From: Pigmentiphaga sp. NML080357
Lineage (GTDB): Bacteria > Pseudomonadota > Gammaproteobacteria > Burkholderiales > Burkholderiaceae_B
DNA: 58,174 bases
Assembly: GCF_002188465.1 (NCBI RefSeq)
Contig: NZ_NINW01000018.1
Coordinates: 1-58,174, forward strand
Direction of reading: 5' to 3'
Below the pieces are notes generated by a model. That model made no database searches, was not told where the DNA came from, and worked only from the letters and a program-made list of their open reading frames with translations. Position 1 is the first letter of the stretch; every line of letters begins with the position of its first letter. A program made the translations under genes and the position numbers. Shown here piece after piece: positions 1-7,346 of the stretch.

Positions 1-128
1 ACTGTTCCGGCGCCTCAAAGGCTTCCGGCGCATATTCTCGCGATTCGACAAGCTGGATGTGATGTTCATTGCCTTCATCAATTTCGCGCTCATCGTTGAT
101 GGGCTTAGATAGTGTGAACACGCCCTAG
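1..128 (+). mobile_element. Right end of an IS5-like insertion sequence (truncated by window start)
   Basis: The first 112 bases encode the C-terminus of a DDE transposase, followed at once by an end-like sequence (about 106-124) and CTAG at 125-128. CTAG or TA is a common target for some IS5-family groups, so the element probably ends near 124. The left end is outside the window, so terminal inverted repeats and target duplication cannot be verified. The group assignment is inference. Confidence 0.55.
2..112 (+). CDS. Transposase C-terminal fragment, IS5-like (partial)
   Basis: The open frame enters from the left edge and stops with TAG at 110-112. It encodes 36 residues beginning LFRRLKGFRRI and ending NFALIVDGLR. 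The pattern R-LK-FRRI-RFDKLD followed by a hydrophobic helix is typical of the C-terminal end of IS5-family DDE transposases, where the last catalytic Glu lies just upstream, here outside the window. It is partial only because of the window edge. Nothing shows whether the full gene is intact. Confidence 0.6.
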   Translation: MFRRLKGFRRIFSRFDKLDVMFIAFINFALIVDGLR

Positions 129-928
129 GCCAGGGCCAGCAGGCTGTCGGCCACTTCGCGTGGATATTCGAGCGGAGACAGGTGCCGCGCGCGAGGCAGG
201 ATGCACAGCGTCGAGCCGGAAATGGCGTCGGCAAGCGCCTGCGCCATGGCCACGGGAGTGGCGTAGTCTTCTTCGCCGACCAGGATGCGGGTGGGGGCTT
301 CGATGCGGGAGAGGTCCGCACGCTGGTCCATGTTGCCCAGCATGCGGCAGGTTTCCAGGTAGGCGGGCATGTCGTTGGCAAGGAATATCCGCTTGCAGTG
401 TTCGACCACGTCGGGATGGTCGCGGCGGAAGTCGTCGGTGAACCAGCGCGTTTCCTGGAATGCGATCAGGCTCGCGAGTCCGTCCTGTACAGCTTTCCGG
501 CCGCGTCCTTCCCAGTCGGCAGGCGCGGTGGCGCCATACCATGCGGTCGTGTCGAACAGCCCAAGGCCTGCGGTTCGGCGTGGATGGCGGATGCCGAAGG
601 CCAGGGCGACGCTGCCGCCCATCGAGGCTCCGCCGACCACGGCGCGCTCCCACCCCAGTGCGTCGAGCACGCTGGCGACGTCATCGGCGAAGGTCTCGAT
701 GCGGTAGGGACCTGCCGGTTTGTCCGAGCGGCCGTGTCCGCGCGCGTCCAACGCCGCGACCGCCGCGTCGGGCCCAAGTTCGGCCGCGACCGTGTCCCAG
801 AAGCTGTGGTCCATGGCCAGGGAGTGGACCAGGGCGAAGCGGCGCTTCGCGCCGGCTTGGCCATGCAGGGCATAGGCGATGCGGGTGCCGTCCGCGGAAG
901 AGGCGTAGTGCAATGGCGTTTCGGGCAT
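125..928 (-). CDS. Alpha/beta-fold hydrolase, 3-oxoadipate enol-lactonase-like
   Basis: This 267-residue soluble alpha/beta hydrolase has the PcaD-like size and layout. The nucleophile elbow GGASMGG puts Ser at about 102, the acid is Asp about 221 (VGEEDYATP), and the catalytic His is about 249 (ARHLSP). An oxyanion region follows the first strand (VHSLAMDHSFW). It is the last gene of a minus-strand cassette with two Bug receptors and a UbiD-type decarboxylase, which suggests hydrolysis of an ester, lactone or ring-cleavage product. True PcaD genes normally sit with other pca genes, absent here, so the substrate is unknown. The stop codon (125-127) lies within the CTAG bordering the IS end. 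Confidence 0.85.
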   Translation of the reverse strand: MPETPLHYASSADGTRIAYALHGQAGAKRRFALVHSLAMDHSFWDTVAAELGPDAAVAALDARGHGRSDKPAGPYRIETFADDVASVLDALGWERAVVGGASMGGSVALAFGIRHPRRTAGLGLFDTTAWYGATAPADWEGRGRKAVQDGLASLIAFQETRWFTDDFRRDHPDVVEHCKRIFLANDMPAYLETCRMLGNMDQRADLSRIEAPTRILVGEEDYATPVAMAQALADAISGSTLCILPRARHLSPLEYPREVADSLLALA

Positions 929-954
929 CTCGATCTCTGCTCTTTCTGCTCGGA

Positions 955-1917
955 TTAGTCGACCTTGCCGATGCGTTGCACGGCCTGGATTTGTCCTTCC
1001 GCGTCTTCCTTCCAGAATTTGGCGAAGTCCGCGGTGTTCAGATATTTGATGGGCAGGCCGGCGCCTTCCTCGATGACTTTTTGCACGCGGGCGTCTTCAA
1101 CGGCGAATTTGACCGCTTCGCCCAGCTTTTCGAGCACCGGGGACGGGGTGCCGGCGGGGGCGAACAGGCCGCTCCACTGATAGAACTCGACGTTGTAGCC
1201 CAGCGATTTCAGGCTGGGTAGCTTGGGGAAGGCTTCGACGGGTTCGCTGCCCCAATGGGCCAGCAGCCGTACCGCGCCGCTGTCCACGTGCTGCTTGACC
1301 GATCCGGGCGAGACGGCCAGAGCCTGGATCTGCTTGCCCATCAGGGCCATCATGGCCGGGCCGGCCCCGCCGTAGGGAACGTGCAGGGTCTTCATGCCGG
1401 CCGCGTTGGCCAGCGACGCCATGTACATGTGCAGCGTGCCGTAGACGCCCGACGATCCATAGGTGATCTGTTCTTTGCGGGCATGGTCGATGAACTCCTG
1501 CGCCGTTTTCCACGGGCTGTCGCTGCGGACCGCGAGCACGGCAGGATCCGCCGTGATGCGGGCGATCGGGGCGAACTGGTCGACCTGGTACATCGGCTGG
1601 CGGCCGATCAGCTTGTCGGCCGTCGGCATGCTCGAGATTGCCGGCAGCGACATCAGGATGGTGTAGCCGTCCGGCTTGGCACGTGCGGTATGGGCGATTC
1701 CCACTGCGCCTCCCGAGCCCACCTTGTTTTCCACGATCACGGGTTGGCCCAGCTTGCGCGCCATGGCCTCGGCCACCGGACGCGCCACCGCGTCGGTCAC
1801 GCCCCCGGGGGCAAAGGGCACGATCATGGTGATGGGGCGGGCGGGCCACTCCTGGGCCTGGGCGGTGCCTGCCGCGAGGGTGGCGGCGATCGCCGCGGCG
1901 ACGACGTACTGGTTCAT
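955..1917 (-). CDS. Bug-type tripartite tricarboxylate (TTT) solute-binding receptor
   Basis: The 320-residue periplasmic protein has a signal peptide (residues 1-21, ending AQA) followed by the Bug-family start EWPARPITMIVPFAPGG. The PGG loop and later AKPDGYT segment are the carboxylate-binding loops of this family. ATG at 1917 was chosen because AAGGAG lies seven bases upstream and the signal peptide follows; the frame stays open further upstream without a better start. It lies 20 bp downstream of the UbiD-like gene and is probably co-transcribed with it. Bug proteins bind organic acids such as citrate, aromatic carboxylates or amides. No TctA/TctB membrane partners are nearby, so it is an orphan receptor whose ligand is unknown. 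Confidence 0.9.
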   Translation of the reverse strand: MNQYVVAAAIAATLAAGTAQAQEWPARPITMIVPFAPGGVTDAVARPVAEAMARKLGQPVIVENKVGSGGAVGIAHTARAKPDGYTILMSLPAISSMPTADKLIGRQPMYQVDQFAPIARITADPAVLAVRSDSPWKTAQEFIDHARKEQITYGSSGVYGTLHMYMASLANAAGMKTLHVPYGGAGPAMMALMGKQIQALAVSPGSVKQHVDSGAVRLLAHWGSEPVEAFPKLPSLKSLGYNVEFYQWSGLFAPAGTPSPVLEKLGEAVKFAVEDARVQKVIEEGAGLPIKYLNTADFAKFWKEDAEGQIQAVQRIGKVD

Positions 1918-1937
1918 GTCTGCTCCTTGGTTCTTGG

Positions 1938-3398
1938 TCATTCGTCGAGAACGTGGCTCCATTTCTGGCGGGTTGCGGCCTGCAGCGACTTGCTGGCCTC
2001 GGCTACGCCGGGAAACCGGGCCAGGTAGTCGTACGGCCGGCACGCGTCGATGACGGCCTTGGAGTTGAACGGCGTGTCGGTGCCGAAAGTGACGAACAGC
2101 GGATCGTTCTTCGATCCCATGCCGCGCCGGACGATGTCGATGTCGCGCTCGGGGTCGGAGCGCGTGGCCACCGCCCACATCACCTCCTGCAGATTGGCCG
2201 GGTCGATGTCTTCGTCCACCACCACCGCCCAGCGCGACATGTAGGCCCCCACGCCGCAGTTGAGCAGCAGGTGGCCGGCCTGCCTCGCATGGCCCGGATA
2301 ACGCTGCTTGATCGATACCACGTTGAACATGCGAGCGCCGCCGATCTCGTGCGCCCATACCGCCTGGACGTCGGGTACGCCCGCGGCCTGCAGGGCGTCC
2401 ATCAGCAGCGCCGAACGCATCACGGCCTTCGAGTACGAATAGTCGTTGGGCGGCTTGGCGGGCGGGCTGCCCAGCAGAATGGGCCGTGAGCGATGGTAGA
2501 TGTGTTCGATCGTGACTACGGGCGATACGCCTTGCTTGCCGGGGTAGTAGCCATGGAACTCGCCGAACGGGCCTTCCTCTTTCATGTCGCCGGGGTGGGC
2601 CCAGCCTTCGATCACGATCTCGGCGGCGGACGGGAAGGGCAGGCCGGTGGCCTGGCCGCGCACGACCTCCACCGGCTGCCCGAGGATGGCGCCGATGTAG
2701 TTGTACTCGCACATGCCGTAGGGCACTTCGATGCCCGAGATGGTGTAGCCCAGCGGGTCGCAGCCCAGCACGATGGCCACGGGAAAGGGCTTGCCGGCGG
2801 CCACGTGCTTGTCGTACTGGATGGCGCCGTGCTTGCCGGGGATCATGTCCAGGCCGACGTGGTTGCGGTCATGGATCATGACGCGGTAGGTGCCGACGTT
2901 GACCCAGTCCGAGTCGAGGTCCTTCGTGACCACCATGCAGCCGGTGCCGATGTAGCGGCCGCCATCCTTTTCGTGCCAGAGCGGCGCGGGGAAGGCGGAC
3001 ACGTCCACGTCCCTGCCCGAGACCACATGTTCGAACACGGCGCCGTTTCCAACTTGCACAGGGTCGTATTCCGCGGCGCGGCTCTTCCAGGCATTGGGCC
3101 GGCCGCGCAGCTTGCCGACCAGATCCTGGTGGCCCGAGACATCGCCCAGCCGCAGGATACTGGCCAGGCGCACCGCATTCGAGGTGGTGCAGGTGAGTAC
3201 GCGGTGGCCGGATGGGTAGCCGGGAATGTCGTCGAACAGCAGTGCCTTGGGGTCGGCCTTCTTGACGTTCAGCTCGGCGATCGCGCCCAGTTCCAGGTTC
3301 CAGTCCGCGCCCGAGACGCGCTTGAGCTGCTTGTCGGCGTCGATGTCGGCAAGCCACTGCCGCAAGTCCAATCCGTGTGCCTTGGTGTGTGTCGTCAT
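1938..3398 (-). CDS. UbiD-family prenyl-FMN-dependent (de)carboxylase
   Basis: The 486-residue UbiD-fold protein would carry out reversible non-oxidative decarboxylation of an aromatic or alpha,beta-unsaturated carboxylic acid using prenylated FMN. By alignment to fungal Fdc1, the catalytic Arg is about 172 (TYRVM) and the two Glu are about 275 and 280 (EGPFGEFHGYY). The metal/prFMN ligands are Asn about 167, His about 190 and Glu about 231, so the active site looks intact. No UbiX prenyltransferase lies in the window; the cofactor must be supplied from elsewhere. It lies between two Bug receptor genes, pointing to decarboxylation of an imported organic acid rather than ubiquinone synthesis. 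The substrate is not deducible. Confidence 0.9.
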   Translation of the reverse strand: MTTHTKAHGLDLRQWLADIDADKQLKRVSGADWNLELGAIAELNVKKADPKALLFDDIPGYPSGHRVLTCTTSNAVRLASILRLGDVSGHQDLVGKLRGRPNAWKSRAAEYDPVQVGNGAVFEHVVSGRDVDVSAFPAPLWHEKDGGRYIGTGCMVVTKDLDSDWVNVGTYRVMIHDRNHVGLDMIPGKHGAIQYDKHVAAGKPFPVAIVLGCDPLGYTISGIEVPYGMCEYNYIGAILGQPVEVVRGQATGLPFPSAAEIVIEGWAHPGDMKEEGPFGEFHGYYPGKQGVSPVVTIEHIYHRSRPILLGSPPAKPPNDYSYSKAVMRSALLMDALQAAGVPDVQAVWAHEIGGARMFNVVSIKQRYPGHARQAGHLLLNCGVGAYMSRWAVVVDEDIDPANLQEVMWAVATRSDPERDIDIVRRGMGSKNDPLFVTFGTDTPFNSKAVIDACRPYDYLARFPGVAEASKSLQAATRQKWSHVLDE

Positions 3399-3437
3399 TC
3401 AGGATCCGTGGTGGTCGTGCCGCGCCGCTTGCGGCGT

Positions 3438-4400
3438 TCAGGGTTCGATCCTGGCGCGCTCGATCACGCCGCGGACGTTCTTCAGGTCGAACTCGATGCG
3501 TTGCTTGAATTCGGCCGGCGGCATGCCGCCCACGGTGGCGCCGTTCTCGGCGAAGCGCTGGATCACGTCGGGAGCCGCGAGGGTCTTGGCCACTTCGCGG
3601 TGCAGGATCTCGATAATGGTGTCGGGCGTGCCCTTGGGCGCGAACATCCCCACCCAGTTCGAGGCGTCCACACGCGGCACGCCCGCGCCCTGGGCGGTCT
3701 TCCATTCGGGGTGGTCGGCCATGCCGCGGCGGGTCAGCAGGCCCACCACATGCACGCGCCCGCTCTTCACGTGGGGCAGCACGGCCGGCACGGCCACCAC
3801 GCCCAGCGGCACTTCACCGCCGGCAACCGCCGCCATGGCCGGCGCGCCGCCCTTGTAGGGAACGTGCATGAGTCTGATGCCGGACTCCAGCGCGAACCAT
3901 TCGCCGCCCAGGTGGTTGTAGCTGCCCGCGCCGGGGGACGAGAACGCGAGCGAATCAGGCTTGGCCTTGGCCGCCTTGATTACGTCGTCGAAGGTCTTGT
4001 AGGGCGTGGCGGCATTGGCCACCAGCAGCAGCGGCGTGTCGCTGACCAGGGTGATGGGCTTGAAGTCGCGATCGAGATCGTAGGGAACGTGCTTGAAAAG
4101 CGCCGGGTTCACCGAGAATTCGCCGGTATGCGCCATCAGCAGCGTGTAGCCGTCGGCGGGCGCCTGGGCCACGTTGCTCACCGCGATAAAGCCATTGCCA
4201 CCGGGCTTGTTCTCGACGATGACATTCCAACCCAGGCGCTCGGTCAACTTCTGGGCCAGCAAGCGGGCCGTGACGTCGACCACGCCGCCCGCGGCAAAAG
4301 GCACGACCATGCGGATCGGCCGGCTGGGATAGTCCTGGGCGTGGGCTGCGCCCACGGCTGCGAGCATGAGCGCCGCAAGCAATGTCTTCGATGTTCTCAC
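3438..4400 (-). CDS. Bug-type tripartite tricarboxylate (TTT) solute-binding receptor
   Basis: The protein is a periplasmic Bug-family receptor with signal peptide (RTSKTLLAALML...AHA) and mature start QDYPSRPIRMVVPFAAGG. The start was placed at GTG 4400 because GGAG lies just upstream and the product is then 320 residues, the same as the receptor at 955-1917. An in-frame ATG at 4445 would add 15 residues without a clear ribosome-binding site. It lies 39 bp upstream of the UbiD-like gene and is likely first or second in the operon. Two different Bug receptors flanking one decarboxylase suggest two related ligands, or one duplicated and diverged function. Confidence 0.88.
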   Translation of the reverse strand: MRTSKTLLAALMLAAVGAAHAQDYPSRPIRMVVPFAAGGVVDVTARLLAQKLTERLGWNVIVENKPGGNGFIAVSNVAQAPADGYTLLMAHTGEFSVNPALFKHVPYDLDRDFKPITLVSDTPLLLVANAATPYKTFDDVIKAAKAKPDSLAFSSPGAGSYNHLGGEWFALESGIRLMHVPYKGGAPAMAAVAGGEVPLGVVAVPAVLPHVKSGRVHVVGLLTRRGMADHPEWKTAQGAGVPRVDASNWVGMFAPKGTPDTIIEILHREVAKTLAAPDVIQRFAENGATVGGMPPAEFKQRIEFDLKNVRGVIERARIEP

Positions 4401-4576
4401 TGGTGTCTCCGCCTGGGGGGGCCGGATCGGTGTCCGGCTTGTCATCGGTCCGGCGAATTGTGCCGACGCCGGCGGAGTGCGCCAAATGAAATGTCCTAAT
4501 GACAGGCATGAGCCGTTTTATTGACCGCGCGGAGGGCTTCTCGCGCGATCGCGGTCGTCGGGTCGAACCATGGCGT

Positions 4577-4828
4577 TCAGTGTGCCTCGACCAGGTCTCG
4601 CAGCGCCGCGTCGCGGATGGCCAGCACTTCGAACAGACCGAGGGCCCGCAGCGCCGGCAAGGCATCGAGGATGTCGCGCTCGGCGCGCATGCGGGCGCCG
4701 GGATCCGAGGCCGGGTCGCACCATGTCCGGGCGTTGGCCAGGAAGGCGCCGACGCTGCCTTTGCGGATGACCACGCCGTTGCGTTCGACGGTGTCGAGAT
4801 GGTCGGGAAGAATGTCCTGGGCTTGCAT
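4577..4828 (-). CDS. Small conserved-looking protein of unknown function (83 aa)
   Basis: The 83-residue protein begins MQAQDILPDHLDTVERNG, has a central RKGSVGAFLANAR segment and ends in an amphipathic helix. It has no signal peptide, membrane segment or metal-binding motif that I recognise. The start has AGGAAACGATATG-like spacing in reverse complement (AGGAAAC six bases before ATG), a credible ribosome-binding site. It stands divergent to the AraC regulator and in the same direction as the Bug/UbiD cassette, 176 bp upstream of it, so it may be the first gene of that unit. It is probably real, but I do not recognise its family. Confidence 0.65.
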   Translation of the reverse strand: MQAQDILPDHLDTVERNGVVIRKGSVGAFLANARTWCDPASDPGARMRAERDILDALPALRALGLFEVLAIRDAALRDLVEAH

Positions 4829-4923
4829 ATCGTTTCCTCATGGCTGGGCGGAATCCAGGATAGGACAGGCGGGATGGCCTGGATACGCTATAAAGGACAT
4901 TCGATAGCTTGTTCAGGCCAATC

Positions 4924-5703
4924 ATGCCAATATCCTGGATTTCCTCCGTGGACGCCTCGGCGGACGATGGGCCACCGGTCCTGGCCGTGTCGCGGCGGAC
5001 GGGGGCCGTGCGCCTGACCCGCCGCCACCGGCATGGGCGGGGCCAGTTGCTCGGCGCCATGCAAGGCCTGCTGTCGGTCGAAGCCGGCGGCAGCCGGTGG
5101 GTGGTGCCGGCCACCCACGCGGTATGGATACCGCCCGGCGTGCCGCACGGCGCGCGCTCGCATGGTCCGTTCGCGGGGTGGAGCGTCTATGTCGTTCCAT
5201 CGGCGTGCCGGGATCTGCCGCGCCAGCCTTGTCTGCTGGCCGTATCCGGCTTGTTGCGCGAGGCGGCGGCACGCGCATCCTCGTGGACGGCCGGCGCACC
5301 GCTGGATGCGGCGCAATTGCGCGTGGCGGGCGTGATCCTCGACGAAATCCGCAGTTCGCCCCACGAGACCTTGGGGCTGCCCATGCCGCGGGACGAACGT
5401 CTGTTGAAAATCGCCAGGGCGCTGTCCGACCGTCCGGACGACGATCGCCGCCTGGAGGAATGGGCGGCATGGGCGGCTGTCGCGCCACGCACGCTTACGC
5501 GGCGTTTTCGCGTCGAGACCGGATTCAGTTTCACCGCATGGCGCCAGCGCGTGCGGCTCTTGCGCGCGATGGAGATGCTGGCCGCGGGGAAGGCGGTGAC
5601 CACCGTGGCGCTGGATCTCGGCTACGACAACGTGAGCGCGTTCATTGCGCTGTTCCGCCGGACGTTCGGCGTGACGCCGGGGCGCTATCTCGCCTCGGGT
5701 TGA
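4924..5703 (+). CDS. AraC-family transcriptional regulator
   Basis: The 259-residue regulator has an N-terminal cupin-like sensing domain (residues about 20-110, with HRHGRGQLLGA and WVVPATHAVWIPPGVPH motifs). Its C-terminal double helix-turn-helix covers about residues 165-255 (RTLTRRFRVETGFSF, then LGYDNVSAFIALFRR and FGVTPGRY). The PPGVPH cupin motif is typical of the AraC subgroup with small-molecule-responsive N-domains. ATG 4924 is chosen; a TTG at 4909 in frame would add five residues. It is transcribed divergently from the small unknown gene and the Bug/UbiD cassette, so control of that cassette is plausible but inferred only from position. Confidence 0.9.
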   Translation: MPISWISSVDASADDGPPVLAVSRRTGAVRLTRRHRHGRGQLLGAMQGLLSVEAGGSRWVVPATHAVWIPPGVPHGARSHGPFAGWSVYVVPSACRDLPRQPCLLAVSGLLREAAARASSWTAGAPLDAAQLRVAGVILDEIRSSPHETLGLPMPRDERLLKIARALSDRPDDDRRLEEWAAWAAVAPRTLTRRFRVETGFSFTAWRQRVRLLRAMEMLAAGKAVTTVALDLGYDNVSAFIALFRRTFGVTPGRYLASG

Positions 5704-5789
5704 GTCCGGCTCGCTTGCCGACGCGAAGGCCCGCATGCGGCAGGCATGAACCTTGCCGGCTGGCCGAGGCTTACCGCCTGGAGCTATCG

Positions 5790-6428
5790 ATGAGCATGCA
5801 TATCGAAACCGCGCCGCCCGACGTGGTCGTGGTGCCGGATCAGGAGCCCGCTTCGCTGGACACGTGCCGGCGTTGCCGGCTGTGGCACGACGCCACGCAG
5901 GGGGTGGCGGGCGAAGGGCCGAAGCGCGCGCCGATCATGATGGTGGGAGAGCAGCCCGGCGACAAGGAAGACCTGGCCGGCAGGCCTTTCGTGGGGCCGG
6001 CCGGCGCATTGCTGGACTCGGCGCTGGCCGATGCCGGCGTGGACCGCGACGAGGTCTTCGTCACCAACGCGGTCAAGCATTTCAAATGGTCGCTGCGCGG
6101 CAAGCGCCGCATGCACAAGACCCCGGGCCAGCGCGAGATCGAGGCCTGCCGGTACTGGCTGGAAAAAGAGTATGCCGCGGTCGATCCCCTCATCGTGGTG
6201 GCGCTGGGAGCGACGGCGCTGAAGTCGGTCCTGCACGACTACCGCGCCGGCTTGCGCGACAAGCTGGGCGAGGTGCTGCCTTGCGGCGGGCGGCTCGTCG
6301 TGCCGACCTATCATCCGTCCTACGCCCTACGCGCGCCGGATGCGGCCGCGCGCCAGGAAGCCTACGACACCATCGTCGCGGCCTTGAAGCGCGCCGGCGA
6401 GCTCGCGCACGAGCGCGCCGGCAGGTGA
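5790..6428 (+). CDS. UdgX-type uracil-DNA glycosylase (covalent uracil-DNA binder)
   Basis: The 212-residue protein is of the uracil-DNA glycosylase superfamily. Motif A is GEQPGDKEDLAGRPFVGPAG-like (about 53-72) and the C-terminal motif is HPSYALR (about 175-181). The diagnostic UdgX insertion KRRMHKTP (about 105-112) is present, with His about 109 in the position that, in characterised UdgX, attacks the abasic sugar and leaves a covalent protein-DNA link. Cys26 and Cys29 (CRRC) and Cys120 are likely iron-sulfur ligands; a fourth may be Cys165. ATG 5790 follows GGAG; a much longer upstream open frame overlaps the AraC gene and is not coding. It appears monocistronic. Confidence 0.88.
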   Translation: MSMHIETAPPDVVVVPDQEPASLDTCRRCRLWHDATQGVAGEGPKRAPIMMVGEQPGDKEDLAGRPFVGPAGALLDSALADAGVDRDEVFVTNAVKHFKWSLRGKRRMHKTPGQREIEACRYWLEKEYAAVDPLIVVALGATALKSVLHDYRAGLRDKLGEVLPCGGRLVVPTYHPSYALRAPDAAARQEAYDTIVAALKRAGELAHERAGR

Positions 6429-6436
6429 GCCACGCG

Positions 6437-6961
6437 TCAGCGCTTGGCTTGCGCATGCGGTATGCGCGCCAGTTCCAGGTATCGCGAGGCAATGTCGTCC
6501 TGGTGGTCCTCCAGCCACTTGGCCATGGCTTCTTCCTCGGCAAGAATGCGTTCGCACACCTGCTGCGTCTGGGTGTCTCCCACGGTTCGGGCGGCACCGA
6601 TGAGGTTGCGGTACGCCGCGATCTCCAGATGCTCGAAGGCATAGCTGAACATGGCGCCCTTGACGACTTCGTCGGTGGCGAACATGCCGGAAATGCCCTG
6701 GGCCATCGCCATGGCCTTGCCAGCCAGATCCTTCAAGGTAGAGTTGTCGCCGCCACGCCGCTCTATGCAGGTGACCAGCAATTGAGCCTGGTTCCTGGTT
6801 TCTTCCAGATGCTGCTCGATACGTTGCTTCAGGTCCGGGTAGTTTTCCAGGCGGCCGGCCATCGAATTCAGCATGGTTTCCGCCTGTTTCTCCATGGCAT
6901 GGGCATCACGCAGCCAATCCATGAAGTGGTGGGCGGCGACGTCATCCGTACGTTGGTCCAT
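6437..6961 (-). CDS. YciE/YciF-family (DUF892) ferritin-like protein
   Basis: The 174-residue protein is an all-helical DUF892 member. It has metal-ligand-like residues in FMDWLRDAHAMEKQ, the helix ending HLEETRNQAQ, and the paired segments YAFEHLEIAAY and ILAEEEAMAKWLEDH, which give the Glu/His set of a ferritin-like di-iron bundle. The family is often induced by osmotic or general stress in enterobacteria; its precise role is unclear. ATG at 6961 was preferred to the in-frame ATG at 6994 because GGAGAG precedes it by seven bases. It is adjacent to a small disordered protein and an SDR, a combination suggestive of a stress-response neighbourhood. Confidence 0.85.
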   Translation of the reverse strand: MDQRTDDVAAHHFMDWLRDAHAMEKQAETMLNSMAGRLENYPDLKQRIEQHLEETRNQAQLLVTCIERRGGDNSTLKDLAGKAMAMAQGISGMFATDEVVKGAMFSYAFEHLEIAAYRNLIGAARTVGDTQTQQVCERILAEEEAMAKWLEDHQDDIASRYLELARIPHAQAKR

Positions 6962-7109
6962 GTTCGCTCTCCATTGAGTGTCGAAAGGGCGCAAGCCATG
7001 CGCGATGGCCCGCCGCTTCCGGCTCCGCAGATTTCGTACCCGGCGGGGCGTTCAAGACGCGAGCGGGGCACGGCGCTTGCTGCGGTTTCCTTCGTGCATG
7101 GAGGACGAC

Positions 7110-7319
7110 ATGATGAAACCACAGAACACCGGCGCGCCGGACCGCGAACCCCATCCCGAGGCCGATCCGCAGGTCGTGCGCACGCCTCGCCGCAGCGCGC
7201 AGGCGCCGGCCGAAGGGCCTGACGACTGGGGGAGGGACGGCGCCGTCGGCCGAGATGACGGCGCCGTCGGCAAGACTCAGCCTGCGCCGTCGGGCCGGGA
7301 CCCCGGCGCCGCGTCCTGA
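7110..7319 (+). CDS. Small disordered protein (69 aa), unknown function
   Basis: The 69-residue product begins MMKPQNTGAPDREPHPEADP and is rich in Pro, Gly, Asp, Arg and Ala, with a short internal repeat (RDGAVGRDDGAVG). No structured domain is visible. ATG 7110 is supported by GGAGG five bases upstream; longer in-frame starts lack such a site. It is divergent from the DUF892 gene and convergent with the SDR gene. The good ribosome-binding site argues for a real gene, but the low-complexity composition in a high-GC genome leaves doubt. Confidence 0.55.
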   Translation: MMKPQNTGAPDREPHPEADPQVVRTPRRSAQAPAEGPDDWGRDGAVGRDDGAVGKTQPAPSGRDPGAAS

Positions 7320-7346
7320 AGCGGCGCCCTTCCTGTACTAGGCGTA

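Noticed and set aside
955-2712. Fusion of the UbiD-like gene to the Bug receptor as a single 585-residue frame
   Set aside because: The upstream part reads the UbiD gene in another frame; the signal peptide and ribosome-binding site at 1917 mark the true start.
5097-5789. An upstream extension of the UdgX frame to 443 codons
   Set aside because: It overlaps the AraC gene in another frame and its translation has no domain; ATG 5790 with GGAG starts just before the conserved region.
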